A DNA stretch of 64,000 nucleotides from Pseudomonas sp. PB101 (GTDB taxonomy: Bacteria; Pseudomonadota; Gammaproteobacteria; Pseudomonadales; Pseudomonadaceae), in the NCBI RefSeq assembly GCF_009764265.1, contig NZ_RWIR01000092.1, forward strand, positions 124,001-188,000. The letters are read 5' to 3'. The notes under the pieces were generated by a model, which saw only the letters and a program-made list of their open reading frames with translations, had not been told where the DNA came from and did not search any database. A program made the position numbers and the translations under genes. This document shows positions 45,898 through 54,199 of this stretch, in pieces (the stretch's first letter is position 1; the number at the start of each line of letters is the position of its first letter).

Positions 45898-47573
45898 ATT
45901 GGATAAAACTTGAGCACCTGCTGCTCAAGGCTCAGCCGGACCGCGCCGTAACCACCGCTCCGGCGCTGGATCACGCCCGGCTGTGCGAACAGGCGCTAAG
46001 GCTGGCTGCCGGCCTGAAAGCCCTGGGGGTACGGCAGATGGCCGTGCACCTGGAAGATGCCGCCGAACTGGCGGTCGCCTTGCTTGGCGCCTGGCGTGCC
46101 GGGGTCAGCGTGCTGCTGCCTTCGGACTTGCAGCCGCAGACTCGTCAACGCTGGTCGAATGACGTCGACCTGTGGCTGACTGATCAGCCCGGCGACACAC
46201 ACCTTGGCGGTTTCCAACAGCCGCCGCTCAATGCCGCGGCGCTGGACCTGGATCAGTGTCGTTTGAGCCTGTGCACATCCGGCTCCAGCGGCGAGCCCAA
46301 GCGTATCGAAAAAAACCTGCGGCAACTGGCCAATGAAGTCGAAGCGCTGGAACAGCTATGGGGCACTGATCTGGGCCCGGCATGCATCATTGGCAGCGTC
46401 GCCACCCAGCACATCTACGGCCTGCTGTTTCGCGTGCTGTGGCCGCTGTGCGCAGGGCGCCCGTTCGTACGTCGGCAACTGGCCTTCCCGGAGGATCTGC
46501 AACGCGCCAGCCGCGAACACCCGGCCTTCGCCTGGGTGGCCAGCCCGGCACTGCTCAAGCGCATGGGCGACAACCTCGACTGGCCTGCCTTGAGCGCCGT
46601 ACGCCGGGTGTTTTCCTCCGGCGGCGCATTGCCGGTCGAGGCCGCACAGAGCCTGCATGAGCGTCTGGGGCAATGGCCAACGGAAATTTTCGGCAGCTCG
46701 GAAACCGGTGGCATCGCCTGGCGTCAGGGCGCCGGACTCTGGCAGCCCTTTGCCGATGTCACGCTGACCCAAGACAGCGATGGTGCGCTGCTGATCGCTT
46801 CGCCCTATTTGCCTGACGGTCATGTCGAACAGACTGCCGACTCAGCGCGCATCGCCGTCGATGGTCGCTTCGAATTGCTCGGGCGGCTGGACCGCATCGT
46901 CAAGCTGGAAGAAAAACGTATCTCGCTGCCGATGCTGGAACAGGCGCTGACGGCCCATGAATGGGTCAGCGAAGCACGTCTCGGCGTGGTCAAGGAAAAC
47001 CGCGCTTCCCTGGGGGCGTTGCTGGTGCTGAGCGAAACCGGATTGCATGCGCTGCGCAATCTGGGCCGCCGCAGCCTCACCGAGCAATTGCGCCAACACC
47101 TGAGCCAACACTGCGAAGCCCTGGCCCTGCCAAGACGCTGGCGCCTGCTGCGACACCTGCCGCTGAACGCCCAGGGCAAACTGCCCCAGGCCGACGTCGA
47201 CGCCCTGTTGCTGGCGCCGCGTCCGAAAGCGCCTGAAGTACTGGAGCAAGTCGAAAGCGATGGAGAGTGGAGCCTGCAACTGGCCGTGCCACCGGACCTG
47301 GCCTATTTCAGCGGGCACTTTCCCAAGGCGCCGGTGTTGCCTGGCGTGGTGCAGGTGGACTGGGCGCTGAGCCTGGGCCGGCAACTGATGAATCTGCCGG
47401 AAAAATTCGCCGGCATGGAAGTCTTGAAGTTCCAGCAACTGGTGCGCCCGGGCGATGAGATCCAGCTGCACCTGCGCTTCGATGCGGTGCGCGGCAAATT
47501 GTATTTCGCCTATCGCAACGAAACCGCCACCTGCTCCAGCGGGCGGATCTTGCTGGAGGCGGCGCATGCATAG
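45894..47573 (+). CDS. AMP-dependent ligase fused to a hot-dog dehydratase (ApeH-ApeI type)
   Basis: A 559-residue two-domain protein. ATG 45894 was chosen ([19 protein letters not shown]). The adenylation domain has the P-loop [15 protein letters not shown], the [14 protein letters not shown] motif and [20 protein letters not shown], and would activate the aromatic starter acid. The last 110 residues are a FabA/FabZ-like domain ([20 protein letters not shown]) that matches the ApeI-type dehydratase. In other systems these are separate proteins; here they are one chain, so starter loading and dehydration may be physically linked. Its 3' end overlaps the glycosyltransferase gene by 8 bp. Confidence 0.85.
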   Translation: MNWIKLEHLLLKAQPDRAVTTAPALDHARLCEQALRLAAGLKALGVRQMAVHLEDAAELAVALLGAWRAGVSVLLPSDLQPQTRQRWSNDVDLWLTDQPGDTHLGGFQQPPLNAAALDLDQCRLSLCTSGSSGEPKRIEKNLRQLANEVEALEQLWGTDLGPACIIGSVATQHIYGLLFRVLWPLCAGRPFVRRQLAFPEDLQRASREHPAFAWVASPALLKRMGDNLDWPALSAVRRVFSSGGALPVEAAQSLHERLGQWPTEIFGSSETGGIAWRQGAGLWQPFADVTLTQDSDGALLIASPYLPDGHVEQTADSARIAVDGRFELLGRLDRIVKLEEKRISLPMLEQALTAHEWVSEARLGVVKENRASLGALLVLSETGLHALRNLGRRSLTEQLRQHLSQHCEALALPRRWRLLRHLPLNAQGKLPQADVDALLLAPRPKAPEVLEQVESDGEWSLQLAVPPDLAYFSGHFPKAPVLPGVVQVDWALSLGRQLMNLPEKFAGMEVLKFQQLVRPGDEIQLHLRFDAVRGKLYFAYRNETATCSSGRILLEAAHA

Positions 47574-48300
47574 CCCCTGCGCCATCGTCCCGGTGTACAA
47601 CCACGAAGACGCCATCACCACGGTGGTCGACGCGCTGATCGCCAGCAACCTGCCATGCATCCTGGTCGACGATGCCAGCAGCCCGCGCTGCGCCCGGGTG
47701 CTCGATCGCCTGGCCCAACGTGACATGGTGTACCTGATCCGCCTGGCCGAAAACCAGGGCAAGGGTGGCGCGGTCATGACCGGCTTGCGCGAAGCTTCGC
47801 GCCTGGGCTTCAGCCATGCCTTGCAGGTGGACGCCGATGGCCAGCACGATCTGCAGGACGTCAAACGCTTCATCGAACACTCACGCCGCCACCCCGGGGC
47901 GGTGATCTGCGGTTATCCGCAATACGACGCCAGCGTGCCGAAAGGCCGTTTGTATGCGCGCTACCTGACCCACGTCATGGTCTGGATCAACACCCTGTCG
48001 TTGCAGATTCGCGACTCCATGTGCGGTTTCCGGATTTACCCCTTGTCACCGGTTCTGGCGTTGATCGAGTCCGCGAAAATCGGCAAGCGCATGGACTTCG
48101 ATTCGGACATCCTGGTGCGCCTGGCCTGGCGTAATCAGCCGATGTTGTGGCTGCAAACCAAGGTCCATTACCCGCTGGACGGCGTTTCGCATTTTCGGAT
48201 GTTCCACGACAACGTGCTGATTTCCAGCATGCACACGCGGCTGTTCTTCGGCATGTTGCTGCGCTCGCCCATGATCCTCTGGCGACGGTGGCGGGCATGA
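47566..48300 (+). CDS. Family-2 glycosyltransferase (ApeJ-region)
   Basis: A 244-residue GT-A glycosyltransferase. The start [20 protein letters not shown] at 47566 is the natural one. Landmarks: CILVDDASSP, the DxD-like QVDADGQHDL, and RDSMCGFRIYPLSP. No C-terminal TM pair is seen, so it is probably cytoplasmic and membrane-associated. Like dolichyl-phosphate-type GT2 enzymes, it could glycosylate a lipid carrier or the polyene. It overlaps the acyltransferase gene by ATGA. Confidence 0.85.
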   Translation: MHSPCAIVPVYNHEDAITTVVDALIASNLPCILVDDASSPRCARVLDRLAQRDMVYLIRLAENQGKGGAVMTGLREASRLGFSHALQVDADGQHDLQDVKRFIEHSRRHPGAVICGYPQYDASVPKGRLYARYLTHVMVWINTLSLQIRDSMCGFRIYPLSPVLALIESAKIGKRMDFDSDILVRLAWRNQPMLWLQTKVHYPLDGVSHFRMFHDNVLISSMHTRLFFGMLLRSPMILWRRWRA

Positions 48301-49241
48301 GCCGCACCGACAAGCAGCACTGGGCCGACCGTGAAGAACGGGGCAGTTTCTGGCTGATGAAGCTCACTGCGTTCGGCGCCAAAGTGCTCGGTCGTCGCGT
48401 ACTGAGCCCGTTGCTGTACGGTATCGTCCTGTACTTTTTCCTGTTCGGCCGCAGCGCCCGACACAGTGCCTGGCAATACCAGCAACGCCTGGCCGACTGG
48501 AGCGGTCGCAGCGAACTGCGCCCCAGCCATTGGCGGGTGTTCAGCCAGTTCATGGCTTTCGCCGATTCCATGCTCGACAAACTCGACGTGTGGAACGGCA
48601 AGCTGAGCATCGAACAAATCGAAATCATCGACCCGGCGCTGCTGCGCGACCAGTTGCGCGGTGCCCGCGGGCAGATGCTGGTGGGCGCTCACCTGGGCAA
48701 TCTGGAAGTCTGCCGCGCACTCGCGGAAATCGGTGAGAAGGTCACGATGAACGTGCTGGTGCACACCAAGCACGCCGAACAGTTCAACCGCTTGCTGGGC
48801 GAAGCCGGGGCGACCAACCTGCGCCTGGTCCAGGTCAGCGAACTCGACCCCGGGATCATGCTGCAACTGAGCGAGCGCCTGGAGCGCGGCGAGTGGCTGG
48901 CGATTGCCGGTGACCGCGTGCCGCTGCATGGCGGACGCTGCGCGACCGTGGACTTCCTCGGTCATCCGGCCAGGTTCCCCCAGGGCCCGTGGCTGCTGGC
49001 CGGCCTGCTGAAATGCCCGGTCAACCTGCTGCTGTGCCTGAAAAAGCCCGACGGCGACTATCGACTGACCATTGAGCCCTTCGCTGACGCCATCACCTGG
49101 AAGCGCAGCGACCGCGAACAGGTCATTCATCAGTGGGCCTCCCGCTACGCCGAACGCTTGGGTCACTATTGCCTCGAAGCACCCCGACAATGGTTCAACT
49201 TTTACCCTTTCTGGAAGACCGATGACGACGCCAACGCTTGA
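48297..49241 (+). CDS. LpxL-family acyltransferase of the aryl-polyene cluster
   Basis: A 314-residue protein of the lauroyl/myristoyl acyltransferase family. One TM helix is near 36-53 (LSPLLYGIVLYFFLFG). The catalytic HxxxxE-like motif is GAHLGNLEVCRAL, with the arginine-containing IAGDRVPLHGGR. In E. coli-type clusters this function is combined with the glycosyltransferase; here the two are separate overlapping genes. It probably attaches the polyene acyl group to the lipid anchor. It overlaps the ammonia-lyase gene by 20 bp. Confidence 0.83.
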   Translation: MSRTDKQHWADREERGSFWLMKLTAFGAKVLGRRVLSPLLYGIVLYFFLFGRSARHSAWQYQQRLADWSGRSELRPSHWRVFSQFMAFADSMLDKLDVWNGKLSIEQIEIIDPALLRDQLRGARGQMLVGAHLGNLEVCRALAEIGEKVTMNVLVHTKHAEQFNRLLGEAGATNLRLVQVSELDPGIMLQLSERLERGEWLAIAGDRVPLHGGRCATVDFLGHPARFPQGPWLLAGLLKCPVNLLLCLKKPDGDYRLTIEPFADAITWKRSDREQVIHQWASRYAERLGHYCLEAPRQWFNFYPFWKTDDDANA

Positions 49242-50766
49242 GCCGGTAACCTTCGGCGAACGCCCTTTGCGCATTGAAGACGTGCTGGCACTGGCCAACC
49301 GCAAGGTGCCGACGCAGTTGCAAAGCGATCCCGCCTACCGCGAGCGCATCGCCAAGGGCGCGCGTTTTCTCGACTCGCTGCTGGACAAGGAAGGCGTGAT
49401 CTACGGCGTGACCACCGGTTACGGCGATTCCTGCGTAGTGGCTGTGCCGCTGCATCACGTCGAGGCGCTGCCCCGTCATCTGTACACCTTCCACGGCTGT
49501 GGCCTGGGCAAACTGCTCGACCCCCAGGCCACCCGCGCGGTGCTCGCGGCGCGTTTGCAGTCGCTGTGCCACGGCGTTTCCGGGGTGCGCGTTGAGCTGC
49601 TGGAGCGCCTGCAAGCGTTCCTCGAGCACGACATCCTGCCGCTGATCCCGGAGGAGGGTTCGGTGGGTGCCAGCGGGGACCTGACGCCGCTTTCGTACGT
49701 GGCCGCCACGCTGTCCGGCGAGCGCGAAGTGATGTTCCGCGGCGAGCGCCGGCAGGCTGCCGATGTACACCGCGAACTCGGTTGGCAGCCGCTGGTGTTG
49801 CGTCCGAAAGAAGCCCTGGCACTGATGAACGGCACCGCCGTGATGACCGGCCTGGCCTGCCTGGCCTATGCCCGCGCCGATTACCTGCTGCAACTGGCCA
49901 CGCGCATCACCGCGCTGAACGTGGTCGCCCTGCAAGGCAACCCGGAGCACTTCGACGAGCGCCTGTTCGCCGCCAAGCCACACCCGGGGCAGATGCAGGT
50001 CGCCGCGTGGTTGCGCAAGGACCTGGCCATCGACGCCCCGACCGCGCCCTTGCATCGCCTGCAAGACCGCTATTCCCTGCGCTGCGCGCCCCATGTGCTG
50101 GGCGTGCTGGCCGACAGCCTGAACTGGCTGCGCTCGTTCATCGAGATCGAGCTCAACAGCGCCAACGACAACCCGATCATCGACGCCGAGGCCGAGCGCG
50201 TGCTGCACGGCGGGCACTTCTACGGCGGCCACATCGCGTTCGCCATGGACAGCCTGAAAAACCTCGTGGCCAATGTCGCCGACCTGCTCGACCGGCAACT
50301 CGCGCTGCTGGTGGATGAGCGCTATAACCATGGCTTGCCGAGCAATCTGTCCGGCGCCACGGCTGAGCGCGCCATGCTCAATCACGGCTTCAAGGCCGTG
50401 CAGATCGGCACCAGCGCCTGGACCGCCGAAGCGCTGAAGAACACCATGCCGGCCAGCGTTTTTTCACGCTCTACCGAATGCCACAACCAGGACAAAGTCA
50501 GCATGGGCACCATCGCCGCGCGAGATGCGATTCGCGTACTGGAGCTCACCGAACAAGTGGCGGCCGCCACCTTGCTGGCGGCCAATCAGGGTGTCTGGCT
50601 GCGCGGTCAGGCGGAAGATGCACGAGCATTGCCACCCGCACTGGCCGACATGCACGAAGCCTTGGCCAGGGACTTCCCGCCGGTCATCGAAGACCGCGCT
50701 CTGGAAGGCGAGTTGCGCCTGTGCCTGCAACGCATCGCCGAACAACACTGGAGGCTGCATGCGTAG
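49222..50766 (+). CDS. Aromatic amino acid ammonia-lyase (HAL/PAL/TAL family)
   Basis: A 514-residue ammonia-lyase. The MIO prosthetic-group triad is intact in EEGSVGASGDLTPLSYVA (Ala150-Ser-Gly); the mobile Tyr loop is YGVTTGYGDS. The catalytic NDNP motif is NSANDNPIIDAE. The residues that select the amino acid read Phe90-His91 (LYTFHGCG), neither the Ser-His of histidine lyases, His-Leu of tyrosine lyases nor Phe-Leu of phenylalanine lyases, judged by eye alignment. In this pigment cluster the likely role is to make a cinnamate or coumarate starter. No hut genes are nearby. Confidence 0.87.
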   Translation: MTTPTLEPVTFGERPLRIEDVLALANRKVPTQLQSDPAYRERIAKGARFLDSLLDKEGVIYGVTTGYGDSCVVAVPLHHVEALPRHLYTFHGCGLGKLLDPQATRAVLAARLQSLCHGVSGVRVELLERLQAFLEHDILPLIPEEGSVGASGDLTPLSYVAATLSGEREVMFRGERRQAADVHRELGWQPLVLRPKEALALMNGTAVMTGLACLAYARADYLLQLATRITALNVVALQGNPEHFDERLFAAKPHPGQMQVAAWLRKDLAIDAPTAPLHRLQDRYSLRCAPHVLGVLADSLNWLRSFIEIELNSANDNPIIDAEAERVLHGGHFYGGHIAFAMDSLKNLVANVADLLDRQLALLVDERYNHGLPSNLSGATAERAMLNHGFKAVQIGTSAWTAEALKNTMPASVFSRSTECHNQDKVSMGTIAARDAIRVLELTEQVAAATLLAANQGVWLRGQAEDARALPPALADMHEALARDFPPVIEDRALEGELRLCLQRIAEQHWRLHA

Positions 50767-51184
50767 CAAGGGATTCCTGCACACCGACACGGAAATCGTC
50801 GTCCCCTTCTTTGACGTCGACAGCATGCACGTGGTCTGGCACGGCCATTACGTCAAATACCTGGAAGTCGCCCGCTGTGCGCTGCTGGACAGGATCGGCC
50901 ACAACTACACGGCGATGAACGAGTCAGGCTACGCGTGGCCGGTGATCGACCTGCAATTGCGCTACGTGCGCGGCGCGGTGTTCGGTCAAAAACTCAACGT
51001 GCGCGCCAACCTGGTGGAGTGGGAGAACCGCTTGAAGATCAACTACCTGATCAGCGACCTGCAAACCGGTGAACGCCTGACCCGGGCCATGACGGTACAG
51101 GTCGCCGTCGACCTCACCAGCCGCGAGATGCAACTGGCCTCGCCGAAGGTCTTCACCGACGCTGTCGAGAGGGCCCTGCCATGA
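50759..51184 (+). CDS. Acyl-ACP thioesterase, hot-dog fold (ApeK-type)
   Basis: A 141-residue 4HBT-family thioesterase. MRSKGFLHTDTEIVVPFFDVDSMHVVWHGHY carries the catalytic-loop motif DVDSMHVVWHGHYVKYLE (DxDxxxHVxxxxYxxxxE type). It probably releases or edits the starter/polyene chain. It overlaps the lyase by 8 bp and the LolA-like gene by four bases (ATGA). Confidence 0.88.
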   Translation: MRSKGFLHTDTEIVVPFFDVDSMHVVWHGHYVKYLEVARCALLDRIGHNYTAMNESGYAWPVIDLQLRYVRGAVFGQKLNVRANLVEWENRLKINYLISDLQTGERLTRAMTVQVAVDLTSREMQLASPKVFTDAVERALP

Positions 51185-51876
51185 TGTCCCGTTCCCCTGT
51201 AGGAGCGGGCTTGCCCGCGATGGTCGTTAACGATGACGCTGGGCACCTGACACCCCGCGGCGCCCTCAGGTTTTTCGCGAGCAAGCTCGCTCCTACAGTG
51301 TTTTGCGTGCTGCTGGGTATTCCAGGGCTGGCCAGCGCCTTCGACCTGCAACAGCTCAGCGATCAACTGGCCAAGCCCGAAGTGGTCCACGGCAACTTCA
51401 CCCAGGAAAAACACCTGCGCGCCCTGCCCCAGCCGCTGACCAGCAAGGGCACCTTCGTCCTGGCAAAAAACCACGGCCTGTTGTGGCTGCTGAAGTCGCC
51501 GTTGCAACAGGACTACCGCATCACCGCCAAAGGCATTGCCCGGCGTGACGGCAGTGTCTGGCAGATGCTGCCGGGCAAAAGTGCCGGTGCCGAGCAGAAC
51601 CGCTTGTTCCTCGCCGTGCTGCAAGGCGACAGCAGTGGCCTGCAACGGGATTTCGAGTTGTCCCTGAGCGGCGACGCACAGAACTGGAAGCTCACGCTGG
51701 TGCCGCGCTCAATGTTGCTCAAGCAGGTGTTCAACCAGATCAACATTACCGGCGCAGGACTGGTGCAGAGCATCGAACTGCTCGAAACCCAAGGTGACAG
51801 TACCTTGCTGCGCATGCAGGACAGCACCGACAGCCAACCGTTGAGCGATGCGGAGCAACATGACTTTGCCGAGTGA
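51181..51876 (+). CDS. LolA-like outer-membrane carrier protein of the aryl-polyene cluster (ApeL-type), with REP-interrupted signal peptide
   Basis: A 231-residue protein of the LolA-related family known from APE clusters, thought to move the pigment lipid across the periplasm. The mature part starts FDLQQLSDQLAKPEVVHGNFTQ and continues PQPLTSKGTFVLAKNHGLLW. Residues 6-39 come from a complete 102-bp REP pair lying in frame. Without it the N terminus would read MMSRSLFCVLLGIPGLASA, a normal signal peptide. With it, LRFFASKLAPTVFCVLLG may form a replacement h-region, possibly from internal ATG 51220. Export of the present protein is therefore uncertain. Confidence 0.82.
   Translation: MMSRSPVGAGLPAMVVNDDAGHLTPRGALRFFASKLAPTVFCVLLGIPGLASAFDLQQLSDQLAKPEVVHGNFTQEKHLRALPQPLTSKGTFVLAKNHGLLWLLKSPLQQDYRITAKGIARRDGSVWQMLPGKSAGAEQNRLFLAVLQGDSSGLQRDFELSLSGDAQNWKLTLVPRSMLLKQVFNQINITGAGLVQSIELLETQGDSTLLRMQDSTDSQPLSDAEQHDFAE
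51197..51298. repeat. 102-bp inverted REP pair inside a signal peptide
   Basis: The unit begins CTGTAGGAGCGGGCTTGCCC and ends AAGCTCGCTCCTACAG, with the spacer ATGGTCGTTAACGATGACGC shared with the units at 5783-5884 and 13994-14095. All three are exactly 102 bp (34 codons), and here the unit has no in-frame stop. It lies wholly within the coding sequence of the LolA-like gene. Confidence 0.93.
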
Positions 51877-54199
51877 ACGGTGGATGCCGCGCCTGTTTCT
51901 GCTCCTGCTGCTGGCAGTACTGGCGCTCGCGGGCTGGCAATGGCGTGATGGTGCACCACTGTCGGCCAACCTGATGGAACTGGTGCCCGGCACGGCCCCC
52001 GATGCCCTGGAACTGCGCGCCGAACAACGCATGCAAGAGCCGCTGAATCGCGAAATGCTGGTGCTGGTCGGCCACTCCGATCGCCAGCAGGCCGTCGCCA
52101 TGGCCCAGACACTCGGCGAGCAATGGCAAGCCAGCGGGCTGTTCGAAAAGGTCCAGTGGACCCTCCAAGCCGACTTGCCGGCGTTGCGCACGCAATTGCT
52201 GCAAGGTCGCCTGGCGATGCTCCAGGCGGCAGACCGGAAACTGCTGATCGATCACCCCGACACCTTCATCCAGCAACGGGTGCAGGCCCTGTTCGACCCG
52301 TTCAACGGTTACAGCCTGGTGCCGAGCCAGGACGACTGGCTGGGCCTGACCGGGCGTATCCAGAACAGTCAGCCGCAACGCGGTTCGGTGCAACTGGACA
52401 TCGGCAGCGGCGCCCTGATCGCCGACGCCGACGGCAAGAGCTGGGTGCTGCTGCGCGCGCGCACCACCGGCAACGCCTTCGACATGAACCTGCCGCTGCA
52501 AGTGGCCGACCTGCTCAAGCACAGCCGCGAAGAGGCTGCCCGGCACGAGGTGCAACTGCTCGCTGCCAGCGGCTTGCTGTACGCAGCCAACGGGCAGCAG
52601 CAGGCCACCCGGGAAATGACCTGGGTCGGTGGTGGTGCCACCGTTGGCATTCTGTTGCTGCTGCTGTTGGCCTTCCGGCGCTGGCGTGTCTTGCTGGCGT
52701 TCGTGCCGGTACTGGTCGGGATGCTCTTCGGAGCGGTGGCCTGCGTGGCGTTGTTCGGCCATATGCACGTGATGACGCTGGTGCTGGGCTCGAGCCTGAT
52801 CGGTGTCGCGGTCGACTACCCCCTGCACTACCTGTCCAAGAGCTGGAGCCTGAAACCCTGGCACAGCTGGCCGGCCCTGCGCCTGACCCTGCCCGGCCTG
52901 ACCCTGAGCCTGATCACCAGCGCCATCGGTTATCTGGCCCTGGCCTGGACACCCTTCCCGGCGCTGACGCAGATTGCCGCGTTCTCTGCCGCCGGTTTGC
53001 TCGGTGCCTATCTGTCCGCCGTGTGCCTGCTGCCGGCCTTGCTCAAGCGTGTAGACCTGCGCCCGGCGCAATGGCCATTGCAGGTGTCCGAGTTTTTACT
53101 GGGCTGTCGTGACGCGCTGATCAAACAGGTGAAAACACCGGTGCTGCTGGCACTGCTGATCGCCTTTTGCGTAGGTGGCCTGTTACAGCTCGATAGCAAA
53201 AACGACATCCGCCAGTGGATCAGCGCGCCACAACAATTGACCGACGAAGCCCAGGCCATTGCCCGCATCACCGGCTATCAACCCACCAGCCAGTTCTTCC
53301 TGATACGCGCTGCCAACCAGCAGCAACTGCTCGAACGCCAGACAGCCCTGAGCGAGCGACTGGATCAATTGATCGGCCTGGAAAAGCTCCAGGGTTATCT
53401 GTCACTCAATCAGTTGGTCAGCTCGCCGAGCGAACAGCAGCAGGTGCGCGCAGCGTTGAACAAACTGCCATCTTTCTGGCAACCGTTGCTCGACATCGGC
53501 GTACCGGCCGAGGCGCTGCAAGCCGAGCTGACGAAGCTGCAGGCACTGCCGACCGTTGACATCGACGCAGCGCTCGGCGGCCCCTTGGCAGAGCCCTATC
53601 GGCCTCTGTGGCTGGGGCCGGCCGATGACGGCGTGGCGGCGATGGTCAGCCTGCAAGGCATCAACAACCCGTCCCTGCTGCGGCTCCAGGGTGAGGATTT
53701 GCCTGGCGTGACACTGGTCGATCGACTGGGCGAGTTGAACAACGTCTTCGCGGCCACCCAAATCAGTGCCGCCGAACTGAAACTCGCCTCTTGCGTGTTG
53801 ATCGTGCTGGTGCTGATCCTGCCGTTCGGCCTCGGCGGCGCGTTGCGAATCGTGTTCCTGCCGCTGCTGGCGGCATTGTGCAGCCTGGCCAGCCTCGGCT
53901 GGCTGGGGCAGCCATTGACCCTGTTCAGCCTGTTCGGCCTGCTGCTGGTGACGGCGATCAGCGTCGATTACGCGATCCTGATGCGCGAACAGGTCGGCGG
54001 CGCGGCCGTGAGCCTGCTCGGCACCCTGCTGGCGGCATTGACCACCTGGCTGTCGTTCGGCCTGCTGGCGGTGTCGAGCACCCCGGCGGTGAGCAACTTC
54101 GGGCTGTCGGTGAGCCTGGGCCTGATCTTCAGCTTCCTGCTCGCGCCGTGGGCCGGTCGCCAGGTGCACGAGCCTGCGGCCGTGGAGCGGGCAGCATGA
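51860..54199 (+). CDS. MMPL/RND-superfamily exporter (ApeM-type)
   Basis: A 779-residue MMPL transporter with two repeats, each of one TM, a large periplasmic loop and five TMs. ATG 51860 (MTLPSERWMPRLFLLL) has GGAG upstream; ATG 51848 is an alternative. The sterol-sensing-like segment GSSLIGVAVDYPLHYLSKSW and its C-terminal copy LLVTAISVDYAILMREQVGG carry the proton-relay aspartates. It likely exports the aryl-polyene lipid to the LolA-like carrier. It overlaps the preceding gene by 17 bp and the next by ATGA. Confidence 0.9.
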   Translation: MTLPSERWMPRLFLLLLLAVLALAGWQWRDGAPLSANLMELVPGTAPDALELRAEQRMQEPLNREMLVLVGHSDRQQAVAMAQTLGEQWQASGLFEKVQWTLQADLPALRTQLLQGRLAMLQAADRKLLIDHPDTFIQQRVQALFDPFNGYSLVPSQDDWLGLTGRIQNSQPQRGSVQLDIGSGALIADADGKSWVLLRARTTGNAFDMNLPLQVADLLKHSREEAARHEVQLLAASGLLYAANGQQQATREMTWVGGGATVGILLLLLLAFRRWRVLLAFVPVLVGMLFGAVACVALFGHMHVMTLVLGSSLIGVAVDYPLHYLSKSWSLKPWHSWPALRLTLPGLTLSLITSAIGYLALAWTPFPALTQIAAFSAAGLLGAYLSAVCLLPALLKRVDLRPAQWPLQVSEFLLGCRDALIKQVKTPVLLALLIAFCVGGLLQLDSKNDIRQWISAPQQLTDEAQAIARITGYQPTSQFFLIRAANQQQLLERQTALSERLDQLIGLEKLQGYLSLNQLVSSPSEQQQVRAALNKLPSFWQPLLDIGVPAEALQAELTKLQALPTVDIDAALGGPLAEPYRPLWLGPADDGVAAMVSLQGINNPSLLRLQGEDLPGVTLVDRLGELNNVFAATQISAAELKLASCVLIVLVLILPFGLGGALRIVFLPLLAALCSLASLGWLGQPLTLFSLFGLLLVTAISVDYAILMREQVGGAAVSLLGTLLAALTTWLSFGLLAVSSTPAVSNFGLSVSLGLIFSFLLAPWAGRQVHEPAAVERAA

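Noticed and set aside
49222-50766. The lyase as a histidine-utilisation hutH gene.
   Set aside because: No hut genes are near, the gene is coupled within the pigment operon, and the selectivity pair is not Ser-His.
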